Origin: Prevotella melaninogenica
GTDB taxonomy: Bacteria; Bacteroidota; Bacteroidia; Bacteroidales; Bacteroidaceae
Direction: 5' to 3'
Length of the DNA stretch: 64,000 bases
Assembly (NCBI RefSeq): GCF_018127965.1
Contig: NZ_CP072349.1
Span: 1,740,001 to 1,804,000 of the forward strand
Both the position numbers and the translations under genes were made by a program. Under the pieces are notes generated by a model. It was not told where the DNA came from. It searched no databases and was given only the letters and a program-made list of their open reading frames with translations. Below are positions 9,783 to 19,020 of this stretch, piece after piece (position 1 is the first letter of the stretch; every line of letters begins with the position of its first letter).

Positions 9783-10064
9783 ATGAAAAAAGAATTGATC
9801 CTCACAGAACGTAACGCATCGTACAACGAGCTTAGTCGTTTCTTCACAGACGCTGCTGCATGGTTCCAAACTCCAGTGGAGTGGCTACGTAATTATTACA
9901 GCTCTGTCCTCGAACGAGAAGTGAGTAGCAAGCAGGCTTCCTATATCACGCAAGCTCAGTTGGCTTTAATTCTGACTATATTCCCGATTGTTTCATCATT
10001 ACTATTGCAGGGAGTCTTCCTAACTTGGTTTGTCTTCAGCCTTTATAAGTGCAAGAAGGGATAA
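9783..10064 (+). CDS. Small membrane protein of unknown function
   Basis: A 93-residue protein that I do not recognise. The N-terminal 55 residues are soluble and rich in aromatic and charged residues (AAWFQTPVEWLRNYYSSVLEREV). They are followed by one hydrophobic segment (about 62-88, ALILTIFPIVSSLLLQGVFLTW) and a short basic tail KCKKG, which suggests a single-pass inner-membrane protein with its tail inside. The gene is divergent from rnhB, with an 11-bp inverted repeat around its probable promoter. It ends in a strong hairpin shared with the convergent sufS. The open frame, the terminator and the isolated position make it a likely real gene. Confidence 0.65.
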   Translation: MKKELILTERNASYNELSRFFTDAAAWFQTPVEWLRNYYSSVLEREVSSKQASYITQAQLALILTIFPIVSSLLLQGVFLTWFVFSLYKCKKG

Positions 10065-10096
10065 GGACCTCGCTATAAACCTTGTATATCTGCAAG

Positions 10097-10144
10097 CAAA
10101 CAGGCGTTCATAAGCGTAATGAAACGCATATAAACGCCTGTTTG
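10097..10144. terminator. Bidirectional hairpin terminator between small membrane protein gene and sufS
   Basis: A perfect 12-bp stem (CAAACAGGCGTT at 10097-10108 and AACGCCTGTTTG at 10133-10144) encloses a smaller GCGT/ACGC hairpin. It lies between two convergent genes and would serve both, although the U tracts are short. Confidence 0.65.
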
Positions 10145-10159
10145 AATCTACTTATTTCC

Positions 10160-11377
10160 TTAAAACATCATTGCAATACGCTTGATACCTGCTACCAGAG
10201 CATCCACTTCTTCACGTGTGTTATATAATCCGAAAGAGGCACGAACAGTACCAAGGATACCAAGGCGATCCATCAAAGGTTGTGCACAATGATGACCTGT
10301 ACGGACAGCAATACCTAACTGGTCGAGCAATGTACCAAGGTCCATGTGGTGAATATCACCGACATTAAAGCTGATAACAGCATCACCGCTATCATTACGA
10401 TGTCCATAGATGTGCATACCCTTTATCTCACGGAGCTGCTGAAGTGCATAACGTGTGAGGTCCTGCTCGTGAGCAAGGATATTATCCATCCCCAAGGAAG
10501 TAACATAATCGAGGGCAGTTGCAAGTCCATGCGTTGCGATATAATCAGGTGTTCCAGCCTCAAACTTCAAAGGTGGACGCTCGAAGGTCGTCTTCTCAAA
10601 GCTAACACGCTCTATCATCTCACCACCACCTTGATATGGAGGTAGTCGGTCGAGCCACTCTTCTTTACCATAAAGAACGCCCACACCTGTCGGTCCATAC
10701 ACCTTATGACCACTAAAAGCGAGAAAATCGCAATCTAAGTCTTGTACATCAACGGCAAAGTGAGGAACGCTTTGCGCACCATCCACTACTACAGGAACAC
10801 CGTGCTCGTGGGCGATACGAATCATCTCCTTTACAGGGTTGACAGTTCCAAGAACATTGCTTACCTGCGTTACACTAACAAGTTTTGTACGTTCGGTGAA
10901 AAGTTTCTCGTATTCTTCAAGCTGAAGTTCACCCTCATCGGTCATTGGAATAACCTTTAGCACAATTCCCTTGCGCTGTTCCTGCAACTGCCAAGGCACG
11001 ATGTTAGAGTGATGTTCCATAGTAGAAACGATCACTTCATCACCCTCCTTCATACAACCTTCTACAAAACTGGAAGCAACGAGATTCAAACTCTCTGTCG
11101 TACCACGTGTGAAGACTATCTCAGTTGTTGAACGAGCATTGATAAACTTCCGCACTGTCTCACGTGCTGCCTCGTGCAAGTCGGTAGCCTGCTGTGACAT
11201 CCAGTGTACACCACGGTGCACATTGGCATTTACATTGAGGTATTCTTCCCGCATAGCATCCAACACACAGAGCGGTTTCTGCGTGGTGGCACCATTGTCA
11301 AGATAAATTAGGGGTTTACCATAGACGGTGCGGGAGAGAATTGGGAAGGATTCCCGAACTTTCGTTATATCGTACAT
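10160..11377 (-). CDS. sufS: Cysteine desulfurase SufS
   Basis: A 405-residue PLP enzyme that takes sulfur from cysteine for Fe-S cluster assembly. The PLP lysine is K225 (FSGHKVYGP) and the persulfide cysteine is C364 in RTGHHCAQP, the group II (SufS) signature. VDGAQS (about 198-203) holds the Asp that contacts the PLP ring. It is the last gene of the suf operon, 85 bases after sufD. That gap is filled by an array of 9-bp repeats. No SufE or SufU follows inside the window, so the sulfur-transfer partner must be elsewhere. Confidence 0.95.
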   Translation of the reverse strand: MYDITKVRESFPILSRTVYGKPLIYLDNGATTQKPLCVLDAMREEYLNVNANVHRGVHWMSQQATDLHEAARETVRKFINARSTTEIVFTRGTTESLNLVASSFVEGCMKEGDEVIVSTMEHHSNIVPWQLQEQRKGIVLKVIPMTDEGELQLEEYEKLFTERTKLVSVTQVSNVLGTVNPVKEMIRIAHEHGVPVVVDGAQSVPHFAVDVQDLDCDFLAFSGHKVYGPTGVGVLYGKEEWLDRLPPYQGGGEMIERVSFEKTTFERPPLKFEAGTPDYIATHGLATALDYVTSLGMDNILAHEQDLTRYALQQLREIKGMHIYGHRNDSGDAVISFNVGDIHHMDLGTLLDQLGIAVRTGHHCAQPLMDRLGILGTVRASFGLYNTREEVDALVAGIKRIAMMF

Positions 11378-11382
11378 CTTTT

Positions 11383-11457
11383 ATTGGGCTAATTGGGCTA
11401 ATAAGGCTTATTGGGCTTATTGGGCTAATAAGGCTAATAAGCCCAATTAGCCTAATA
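11383..11457. repeat. 9-bp-period repeat array (family C, copy 1) between sufD and sufS
   Basis: Eight consecutive 9-base units run from 11383 to 11454, such as ATTGGGCTA, ATAAGGCTT and ATTGGGCTT. The last two units (ATAAGCCCA, ATTAGCCTA) are in the opposite orientation, so the right half can pair with the left. It fills almost the whole sufD-sufS gap. The same family occurs near 25.66, 37.52, 37.63 and 44.59 kb. Confidence 0.85.
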
Positions 11458-11462
11458 CCAAA

Positions 11463-12806
11463 TTACTTACACAAATCGCAACCTTCACACTTATCAAGCT
11501 CGCCACGGAAACGCTTCTCTACCAAATGGTGGAGACGGTCGCGCAATGGCTCAAGTTCCATCTTGTCGATTACCTCATTGATAAAGGCAAACTCAAGAAG
11601 GAGCTTTGCTTCTTTCTTATCAATACCACGCTGCTGCATGTAGAAGAGTGCAGCATCATTGAGTTGTCCAACTGTTGAGCCATGATTACACTGAACATCA
11701 TCAGCATAAATCTCAAGCATAGGCTGGGTGAACATACGGGCTGTCTTGCTGGCACAGAGGTTACGGTTGTTCTCCTGTGAAAGCGTCTTCTGCGCACCCT
11801 TGCGAACAAGCACACGACCTGCGAAAGCACCAATTGCATTATCATCAAGTACGTACTTGTAAAGTTCGTTACTGGCGCAATGAGGTACTTGATGGTCGAT
11901 AAGCGTATTGTTGTCAACATGCTGGTTCTTATCAGCTATTACACAACCATTACAGAAGCATTCGCTACCCTCTCCCTTGAAAACAAGGTCGAGCATATTG
12001 CGAGTAACTCCGTTATGCAATGTAATGACATTGTGGCTTGCGCGTGAATCACGCTGCTGCTCGATATATACATTCGACACGCGTACATTCTTTGCATGCG
12101 TTTCCTCAAGACAGTTCAACTCAAGATTGGCATTCGCACCTACGTAGGCTTCGATTACCTGTGTGGCAAGGAAGTTACGGTCGTCAGCAGCATGATCACA
12201 GAAGAGGAACTGCGCCTTAGCACCTTCTTCAAGAACAATGAGTACTCGACGATTGACCATCAAGTCTACATCTGAACGAAGGATATTGATTACCTGTATG
12301 GTGCGTTCAACCTGCACATTCTTAGGCACATAGATGAAAAGACCATCTTGTGCAAGCATTGTATTCAAAGCTGTTATAGCATCAGCCTCAGTATTGGCAA
12401 GACGACCATAATACTTTGCAACCAACTCTGGACGCTCAGTTGCTACACGGTTCAAACTGTCAACGATGACACCATCATTAAGCTTTGCCTTTGGAAGAGC
12501 CTTGCTGTAGAACTGATCATTCACTATGAAATAAAGAGAAGTGCTGAGATTTGGAACATCGCACTTGAAGGTCTCATAAGGATTTACAGGAATCTCAAGA
12601 CGGTTGAGATTCAATCCATAATCAGGTTCAAAGAGCTTCTGCATATCCGTATACTTATAGCGTTCCACCTTCTTGGTAGGAAAGCCCTGTCGACGGAAGT
12701 CTTCAAAAGCCTTATCGCGTACCTCATTAAGCACAGGTGCAGCATGGTCTTTGATGAGTTGCTGCGCCTCTGTATAGAGGTCTATATATTGTTTTTCGCT
12801 TTGCAT
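11463..12806 (-). CDS. sufD: Fe-S cluster scaffold subunit SufD
   Basis: A 447-residue beta-helix protein and paralogue of SufB. It contributes to the SufBC2D scaffold on which Fe-S clusters are built. The C-terminal SufBD core is recognisable (QNNRNLCASKTARMF, MLEIYADDVQCNHGSTVGQL, LFYMQQRGI). The conserved His of the SufD cluster-forming site lies in the CNHGST segment. The protein ends in CEGCDLCK, a C-terminal cysteine cluster. It follows sufC after a 252-base gap that contains a 22-bp-phased palindrome array. Confidence 0.93.
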   Translation of the reverse strand: MQSEKQYIDLYTEAQQLIKDHAAPVLNEVRDKAFEDFRRQGFPTKKVERYKYTDMQKLFEPDYGLNLNRLEIPVNPYETFKCDVPNLSTSLYFIVNDQFYSKALPKAKLNDGVIVDSLNRVATERPELVAKYYGRLANTEADAITALNTMLAQDGLFIYVPKNVQVERTIQVINILRSDVDLMVNRRVLIVLEEGAKAQFLFCDHAADDRNFLATQVIEAYVGANANLELNCLEETHAKNVRVSNVYIEQQRDSRASHNVITLHNGVTRNMLDLVFKGEGSECFCNGCVIADKNQHVDNNTLIDHQVPHCASNELYKYVLDDNAIGAFAGRVLVRKGAQKTLSQENNRNLCASKTARMFTQPMLEIYADDVQCNHGSTVGQLNDAALFYMQQRGIDKKEAKLLLEFAFINEVIDKMELEPLRDRLHHLVEKRFRGELDKCEGCDLCK

Positions 12807-12911
12807 GTTTGTTTTAAGAAGTTTTGGGGCAGTGAAAGAGTAGTCTCTGTAATCTTTTTTTACCGTTTATTAGAACCTAAGTAGCAATTTTATAAATCAC
12901 TGAAAACCATC

Positions 12912-12990
12912 ACTTTATAGATAATCCAAAAACTCTTATAAGACAATTTAAATTCTCTTATAGGACAATTTGAATTCTCTTATAAGACAA
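12912..12990. repeat. 22-bp-phased TCTTATAAGA palindrome array (family E) between sufC and sufD
   Basis: TCTTATAAGA (12934-12943), TCTTATAGGA (12956-12965) and TCTTATAAGA (12978-12987) recur with exact 22-base spacing. The 12-base linkers contain AATTTAAATT or AATTTGAATT, so symmetry centres alternate about every 11 bases. A degraded unit (TTTATAGA) lies one step to the left at about 12914. The array is inside the suf operon. No promoter core was found in this gap. Confidence 0.8.
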
Positions 12991-13058
12991 TTTCAACTTT
13001 TTACTATCTCTTTTTCTACTCGCCCCATTATGTAAATATTTTTCCTTACACGACATTA

Positions 13059-13814
13059 TCAGTCGTTATCTACTTCTTCCTTTATCCAATCGTAACCGCG
13101 TTGCTCAATCTCCTTTGCAAGCTCAGGACCTGCAGTCTTCACGATACGACCCTTATAAAGCACATGGATAACATCTGGCTTAATCATCTCTAACAGACGC
13201 TCATAGTGCGTAATAACAATAGCAGAAGTCGTTTCATTGTGCATCTTGTTTACACCCTCAGCTACAATACGCATAGCATCAACGTCAAGACCAGAGTCGG
13301 TCTCATCAAGAATACTAAGCTTTGGCTCCAACATTGCCATTTGGAAAATCTCGTTGCGCTTCTTCTCACCACCAGAGAAACCCTCGTTTACACTACGACG
13401 AGAGAGTGTTGAGTCCATACCCACTAACTGGCGCTTCTCACGCATGAGTGCCATAAACTCTGCAGCCTTCATTGGCTCTAATCCTTCATAAGCACGCTTT
13501 GCATTGATAGCTGCCTTCATGAAGTTAGTCATACTTACGCCTGGTATCTCTACTGGATACTGGAAAGACAAGAAGAGTCCCTCATGAGAGCGATCCTCAG
13601 GCTTCATCTCCAAGAGATTCTTGCCATTAAACAATGCCATACCATCAGTTACCTCATAGAGAGGATTACCTGTAAGTACTGCACTCAGTGTTGACTTACC
13701 AGATCCATTAGGACCCATAATAGCATGAATCTCACCATCTTTAATTGTGAGGTTGATGCCTCTTAATATTTCTTTACCTGCGATGGTTGCATGCAGGTTT
13801 CTTACTTCTAACAT
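13059..13814 (-). CDS. sufC: Fe-S assembly ATPase SufC
   Basis: A 251-residue soluble ABC-type ATPase that drives the SufBC2D scaffold. The Walker A motif GPNGSGKS spans 34-41, the signature FSGGEKKR starts at 146 and Walker B with the catalytic Glu is SILDE (167-171). The family-specific ETDSGLDVDA follows. The SufC signature has GGEKKR in place of the LSGGQ of transporters, which is the family norm. The gene starts 12 bases after the small exported protein, so the two are probably co-translated. Confidence 0.96.
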   Translation of the reverse strand: MLEVRNLHATIAGKEILRGINLTIKDGEIHAIMGPNGSGKSTLSAVLTGNPLYEVTDGMALFNGKNLLEMKPEDRSHEGLFLSFQYPVEIPGVSMTNFMKAAINAKRAYEGLEPMKAAEFMALMREKRQLVGMDSTLSRRSVNEGFSGGEKKRNEIFQMAMLEPKLSILDETDSGLDVDAMRIVAEGVNKMHNETTSAIVITHYERLLEMIKPDVIHVLYKGRIVKTAGPELAKEIEQRGYDWIKEEVDND

Positions 13815-13826
13815 ATTATCTTTGCT

Positions 13827-14231
13827 TTATTTTTTCTTCACTAAAAATATATTAACGAAATCTAACAACGTGTCGAATACGAAATCAGAGGTATGATACT
13901 CACCACGAGCCATCTTATCTGCTTTTTCTTGTTCTCTCTGCTCTTCAAAAAGCGAGGGCGAAGAGTCATTATAACCCAAGAAGGACTTTGATTTTTTCTT
14001 GTAACGTGGTAGGTTACCTATCATCTCCGAGCCCGTAACTGTACGGTAGAGGCGACTTTCAAAGGGCTTGGGTGTCGACGGCACCCCCATCACTGACTGG
14101 CATGTAATTGCAGTATCCTGCTTCACATGCTTCTCAATAACATACTTCTCCCATGGTTTTAACTGCCATGATTGGGCTTGAAGCATTGTTGCAAGCAGCA
14201 AGCCAGACGTGATAAGAATGACCTTTCGCAT
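13827..14231 (-). CDS. Small exported protein inside the suf operon, unknown function
   Basis: A 134-residue protein with a clear signal peptide (residues 1-19, ending MLQAQ), so it acts in the periplasm or beyond, unlike the cytoplasmic SUF proteins around it. The mature part is basic and carries no domain I recognise. It includes a Lys-rich YKKKSKSF stretch, a Glu/Lys-rich helix (EEQREQEKADKMA) and a hydrophobic C-terminal segment ending LVKKK. It lies 18 bases after sufB and 12 bases before sufC, so it is transcribed with them. It contains one cysteine (AITCQS). The tight spacing argues for a real gene, but a role in Fe-S assembly is only inference from position. Confidence 0.75.
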   Translation of the reverse strand: MRKVILITSGLLLATMLQAQSWQLKPWEKYVIEKHVKQDTAITCQSVMGVPSTPKPFESRLYRTVTGSEMIGNLPRYKKKSKSFLGYNDSSPSLFEEQREQEKADKMARGEYHTSDFVFDTLLDFVNIFLVKKK

Positions 14232-14249
14232 ATTCTTTGTTCAGTTATA

Positions 14250-15695
14250 TTATCCTACAGTTCCTTCAAGTGTCACAGAGAGAAGCTTCTGTGCCTCAAC
14301 AGCAAACTCCATTGGGAGCTTATTGAGTACGTCCTTAGCATAACCATTGACGATCAAACCAACGGCATCTTCAGTAGGAATACCACGCTGATTACAATAG
14401 AAAAGCTGGTCTTCGCTAATCTTAGAAGTAGTAGCCTCATGCTCTACAATGGCTGTATCATTGTGGATGTCCATATAAGGGAAGGTATGAGCACCGCAGT
14501 CAGAACCTAAGAGAAGAGAGTCACAACTTGAGTAGTTGCGGGCATTCTCAGCATTAGCTGTAGCACGTACCAAACCACGATAAGAGTTCTGACTGTGTCC
14601 AGCAGAGATACCCTTAGAGATGATTGTGCTCTTGGTGTTCTTACCCATGTGAATCATCTTCGTACCCGTATCAGCCTCTTGGTAGTTATTAGTTACAGCA
14701 ACAGAATAGAATTCTGCTTGTGAGTTATCACCCTTCAATACACAAGAAGGATATTTCCAAGTGATTGCCGAACCTGTCTCTACCTGTGTCCATGACAGCT
14801 TAGAGTTCACTCCACGTAGTTCGCCACGCTTTGTAACAAGGTTTAAGACACCACCCTTACCGTTCTCATCACCTGGATACCAGTTCTGAACAGTAGAGTA
14901 TTTCACCTCTGCATTGTCCAAGACAACGATTTCAACGACTGCTGCATGAAGCTGATTCTCGTCACGCATAGGAGCGGTACAGCCCTCAAGGTAACTAACG
15001 TATGAATCATCGTCAGCAACAATCAGTGTGCGTTCAAACTGACCTGTATTAACCGCATTGATACGGAAATACGAACTAAGTTCCATTGGACAACGAACTC
15101 CCTTAGGGATATATACAAAGGATCCATCACTGAAGACCGCAGAGTTGAGTGCTGCAGAATAGTTATCACGATAAGGAACAACACTTCCAAGATACTTACG
15201 TATCAAGTCTGGATGTTCCTGAACCGCCTCACCGATAGAGCAAAAGATAATACCCTTCTCAGCTAACTGCTTCTTAAAGGTAGTCTTCACTGATACTGAG
15301 TCCATAATGGCATCAACTGCCGTACCACTCAGTGCTAATCGCTCTTCCAATGGAATACCTAACTTATCAAAAGTCTTTGCTAACTCTGGATCAATCTCCT
15401 TGTTCTTAGGCTTCTTCGCTAATGGATCAGCATAATAGGAGATATCCTGCAAATGTAACTCTGGCAAATGCAAGTGTCCCCACGTTGGTATAGGGAGTGT
15501 CTGCCAGTAACGGAAAGCCTTCAAACGAAAATCGAGGAGCCACTCTGGTTCCCCTTTCTTCTGCGAAATAAGTCGAACGACATCTTCGTTCAGACCCTTC
15601 GGAATGACCTCCGTATGTACATCAGTCGTAAAGCCGAACTCATACTTCTGCTCTGCGACCTTCTTTACAAATTCATTATTCTTGTTCTCAGACAT
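14250..15695 (-). CDS. sufB: Fe-S cluster scaffold subunit SufB
   Basis: A 481-residue scaffold protein and the first gene of the suf operon. SufB accepts persulfide sulfur and carries the nascent cluster in the SufBC2D complex. Conserved blocks include [55 protein letters not shown] and the C-terminal [20 protein letters not shown] with the reactive Cys, followed by [10 protein letters not shown]. The length is normal. No TAnnTTTG promoter was found in the 350 bases upstream, so the operon promoter is unidentified. Confidence 0.96.
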   Translation of the reverse strand: MSENKNNEFVKKVAEQKYEFGFTTDVHTEVIPKGLNEDVVRLISQKKGEPEWLLDFRLKAFRYWQTLPIPTWGHLHLPELHLQDISYYADPLAKKPKNKEIDPELAKTFDKLGIPLEERLALSGTAVDAIMDSVSVKTTFKKQLAEKGIIFCSIGEAVQEHPDLIRKYLGSVVPYRDNYSAALNSAVFSDGSFVYIPKGVRCPMELSSYFRINAVNTGQFERTLIVADDDSYVSYLEGCTAPMRDENQLHAAVVEIVVLDNAEVKYSTVQNWYPGDENGKGGVLNLVTKRGELRGVNSKLSWTQVETGSAITWKYPSCVLKGDNSQAEFYSVAVTNNYQEADTGTKMIHMGKNTKSTIISKGISAGHSQNSYRGLVRATANAENARNYSSCDSLLLGSDCGAHTFPYMDIHNDTAIVEHEATTSKISEDQLFYCNQRGIPTEDAVGLIVNGYAKDVLNKLPMEFAVEAQKLLSVTLEGTVG

Positions 15696-15997
15696 TTGTT
15701 TTTTGTGATTAAAGAGAGGGAAAATACTCAGGAGTCAAAAGAGTTAGAGGGAGTTAGAAGGGTTAAAGAGAATACTTACCTTTTCAGTATGCTTCTTTAT
15801 CTCTAACGTTTAGCCCATCCAAATACACTATCTGTCTTTCCTATACCTATTGTTTGATTCATTTAAACCTATCGTTTCTATTCACCCAACAATAAGTTCT
15901 TAGTTTCCACCGTCTCTATTCTCAATACTTATATACACTCTGTGAACATACAATATGTATGCCACAAAGCCCAATGGCAACATTTGTTACCACGAAG
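15696..15997. other. Intergenic region between infB terminator and sufB
   Basis: About 300 AT-rich bases that must contain the suf operon promoter. I found no match to TAnnTTTG on the minus strand and no Rrf2/IscR-like palindrome that I could defend. No repeat family is present. Confidence 0.45.
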
Positions 15998-16041
15998 AAA
16001 AAACCGTCTTTACTCCTTTAATGGAGAAAAGACGGTTTTTT
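15998..16041 (-). terminator. Intrinsic terminator of rimP-nusA-infB
   Basis: On the minus strand, AAAAACCGTCTTT-TCTCC pairs with GGAG-AAAGACGGTTTTTT around a 6-base loop and ends in a U tract. It lies directly after the infB stop. Confidence 0.85.
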
Positions 16042-16047
16042 ATATTG

Positions 16048-18885
16048 TTACAATTTCTGTTCAACCTCAATCTCCGTGAAGGTTTCGATGATATCACCCA
16101 CCTGTAAATCATTGTAATTGACAAGTGAGATACCACATTCAAGTCCAGTAGCGACCTCCTTCACATCGTCCTTATAACGCTTCAGAGCATCAATAGGAGC
16201 TGTATGAATAACGATACCGTCACGGACTACGCGACCCTTATCCTTGCTGTGAACCTTACCTTCAGTAACCATACCACCGGCAACAGTTCCAACCTTGGAA
16301 ATCTTGAAGACCTGCTTAACCTCAAACTGACCAGTGACAATCTCCTTCTTCACCTTGTCAAGCATACCCACCATCGTTGACTTAACATCGTCGATAGCAT
16401 CATAGATGACAGAGTAAGTATTGATTTCTACACCCTCACGGTCAGCCAAGCGGCGTGCATCAGCAGAAGGACGAACCTGGAAGCCGACGATAACAGCATC
16501 TGAAGCTGATGCCAACATAACATCGTTCTCAGAAATCTGACCTACAGCCTTACTGATAACATTAACATTAACCTTCTCTGTTGACAGCTTGATGAATGAG
16601 TCAGACAATGCCTCGATAGATCCATCAGTATCACCCTTCACAATGATATTCATCTCATGGAACTCACCACGAGCGATTCGGTGAGAGATATCAGACAGGG
16701 TAAGACGAGTCTGTGTACGCAAGCCCTGCTCACGCTGCAACTGTTCACGCTTGTTTGCAATTTCACGTGCCTCCTGCTCAGTCTCCATAACATGGAAGGT
16801 ATCACCAGCTGTTGGTGCACCATTCAGACCGAGGATGATTGCAGGCTCTGCTGGTCCAGCACTTTCGATACGCTGGTTACGCTCATTGAACATAGCCTTG
16901 ATACGACCCCATGAAGTACCAGCGATAACATTATCACCAATCTTCAATGTACCATTAGATACAAGAACCGTACTTACATAACCACGACCCTTATCAAGTG
17001 AAGACTCAATGATAGTACCTGTTGCCTTACGGTTAGGGTTAGCTTTGAGATCCATCATATCAGCCTCAAGAAGAACTTTATCAAGAAGTTCGTTCACTCC
17101 GATTCCCTTCTTAGCACTGATTTCCTGACACTGATACTTACCACCCCACTCTTCAACGAGAAGATTCATTTGTGACAAGTCTTCACGAATCTTATCAGGA
17201 TTAGCTCCTGGCTTATCAATCTTATTGATTGCAAAGACCATAGGAACACCTGCTGCCTGTGCATGAGCAATCGCCTCCTTAGTAGTAGGCATCACAGAGT
17301 CGTCTGCGGCAATGATGATAATCACAATATCGGTAACCTGTGCACCACGAGCACGCATAGCAGTAAATGCTTCGTGACCAGGAGTATCAAGGAAGGTTAC
17401 CTTGCGACCATTCTCAAGTGTCACACCATAAGCACCGATGTGCTGGGTGATACCACCTGCCTCACCAGCAATCACATTCGTATTACGGATATGGTCGAGC
17501 AAAGAAGTCTTACCATGGTCAACATGACCCATGACTGTCACGATTGGAGCACGTGACACGAGATCGTTCTCATCATCCTCCTCTTCACTTACAGCTTCCT
17601 GTACTTCAGCACTTACATACTCTGTCTTGAAGTCGAACTCATCAGCAACAAGGTTGATAGTCTCTGCATCAAGACGCTGGTTGATAGACACCATGATACC
17701 GACAGACATCAAGGTTGAGATGACATTTGTTACAGGAACGTTCATCATTGTTGCCAACTCAGAAACAGTAACAAACTCTGTCAACTTCAATATCTTACTT
17801 TCCTTGCGCTCTGCCTTAGCCTCTGCATTCAGACGTTCTTGAACAGCATCACGCTTCTCTTTACGGTATTTAGCACCCTTCTTATTCTGACTCTTGCTTG
17901 TCAAACGTGCAAGTGTCTCCTTTACCTGGCGTGCTACAGCCTCATCATCAACCTCTAAAGGCTTCTGATTACGATTGCGATTCTTCTTACCTGCATTCTT
18001 GTTGCCACCGCCATTGTTGTTATTGCCTTTCTTACCATTCTGGTTCTGCTGCTGATTAGCGGCAGCATTGATATCAACACGTTCCTTGTTAATACGAACG
18101 CGTTTCTTCTTGCCCTGACCATTACCCTGACCAGCTTTCTCTTCACGCTCTTTACGGCGTTCCTCCTTACTCTTCTTCTTAGGGCGAGTACTCTGATTCA
18201 AAGTGCTGAGGTCAATCTTACCTAAGACATTCACCTTAGGTGTATTTAAGATCTTCTTCTCATTCTTGGTCTGGAACAAGCCATTATCTTTCTTCTCCTC
18301 TGTAGTAGCAGGTTCAGCTGGAGTATTAGAAGCTGCAGGTTCAGCCTTTACCTCAGCCTTAGCCACAGGAACTTCTTTCTTCTTAGGCTCAGCCTTCACC
18401 TCAACAGGTTTCTCAACCTTTGGAGCAACAGGTTTAGCCTCTTCTTTATTTACAGTAGGCTTCTTGCTTGCATCATGTTTCTCTACCTTTTTCTTCTCCT
18501 CTGCAGGTTCTACGGCAGCAGCAGGGGTAGGTTTGTTCTCAACAGGAGCAGCAGCTTTCTTTGCAGCTGGCTTATTCAGCTGATCAAGGTCTATCTTTCC
18601 GACTGGTTTATACTGCTGACGCTCAGCCTTCATGACTGCTTCGCCCTTATGTTCTGCAGAACTTTTCTTCTCTTTAGTCTTCTTCTGCAAAAGCTTAGCA
18701 GCGTCCTTCTTTACCTCCTTATCATTATTGAAGGCATCTACGAGAGCTTTATACTGACCCTCGCTTAGCTTGAAGTTAAGCTCGTTCTTCACCTCGCCTA
18801 ACTCTGGCTTCTTCTCCAAGAACTCCACTGCCGTTTGGAGTCCTATATTCAATTCACGAATTGCTTTGTTTAATCTGATGCTCAT
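16048..18885 (-). CDS. infB: Translation initiation factor IF-2
   Basis: A GTPase that brings initiator tRNA to the 30S subunit. The start is set at 18885 ([15 protein letters not shown]), where the IF2_N domain begins; the 29 residues of open frame before it show no similarity and come from repetitive DNA. Residues about 85-340 are a Lys/Ala/Glu-rich linker with Asn/Gly runs. The G domain has GHVDHGKT (about 450), DTPGHE (about 502) and NKIDKP (about 553), followed by domains II-IV. The 945-residue length is typical of Bacteroidota IF-2. It is the last gene of the rimP-nusA-infB unit, 135 bases after nusA, and ends at a strong terminator. Confidence 0.96.
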   Translation of the reverse strand: MSIRLNKAIRELNIGLQTAVEFLEKKPELGEVKNELNFKLSEGQYKALVDAFNNDKEVKKDAAKLLQKKTKEKKSSAEHKGEAVMKAERQQYKPVGKIDLDQLNKPAAKKAAAPVENKPTPAAAVEPAEEKKKVEKHDASKKPTVNKEEAKPVAPKVEKPVEVKAEPKKKEVPVAKAEVKAEPAASNTPAEPATTEEKKDNGLFQTKNEKKILNTPKVNVLGKIDLSTLNQSTRPKKKSKEERRKEREEKAGQGNGQGKKKRVRINKERVDINAAANQQQNQNGKKGNNNNGGGNKNAGKKNRNRNQKPLEVDDEAVARQVKETLARLTSKSQNKKGAKYRKEKRDAVQERLNAEAKAERKESKILKLTEFVTVSELATMMNVPVTNVISTLMSVGIMVSINQRLDAETINLVADEFDFKTEYVSAEVQEAVSEEEDDENDLVSRAPIVTVMGHVDHGKTSLLDHIRNTNVIAGEAGGITQHIGAYGVTLENGRKVTFLDTPGHEAFTAMRARGAQVTDIVIIIIAADDSVMPTTKEAIAHAQAAGVPMVFAINKIDKPGANPDKIREDLSQMNLLVEEWGGKYQCQEISAKKGIGVNELLDKVLLEADMMDLKANPNRKATGTIIESSLDKGRGYVSTVLVSNGTLKIGDNVIAGTSWGRIKAMFNERNQRIESAGPAEPAIILGLNGAPTAGDTFHVMETEQEAREIANKREQLQREQGLRTQTRLTLSDISHRIARGEFHEMNIIVKGDTDGSIEALSDSFIKLSTEKVNVNVISKAVGQISENDVMLASASDAVIVGFQVRPSADARRLADREGVEINTYSVIYDAIDDVKSTMVGMLDKVKKEIVTGQFEVKQVFKISKVGTVAGGMVTEGKVHSKDKGRVVRDGIVIHTAPIDALKRYKDDVKEVATGLECGISLVNYNDLQVGDIIETFTEIEVEQKL

Positions 18886-19020
18886 TAACTTTATTTTTCG
18901 GTGTAGGGTGTTGGTTGTTGATATGCCTTTTGGTAGAGAGGGGTTCCGAACATGGAGTTGCTGAATAGTCACACCCGTTAGCTTTCAGTCAACAGCCATC
19001 ACCCACCAACCAATCACCTT

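Noticed and set aside
11341..11643. Protein with LIGLIRLI repeats opposite sufD/sufS
   Set aside because: The repeated peptide comes from the 9-bp DNA repeat, and the rest lies antisense to sufD.
18886..18972. 29-residue N-terminal extension of IF-2
   Set aside because: The stretch is encoded by GGTGTTGG-type repeat DNA; the conserved IF2_N domain begins at the ATG at 18885.
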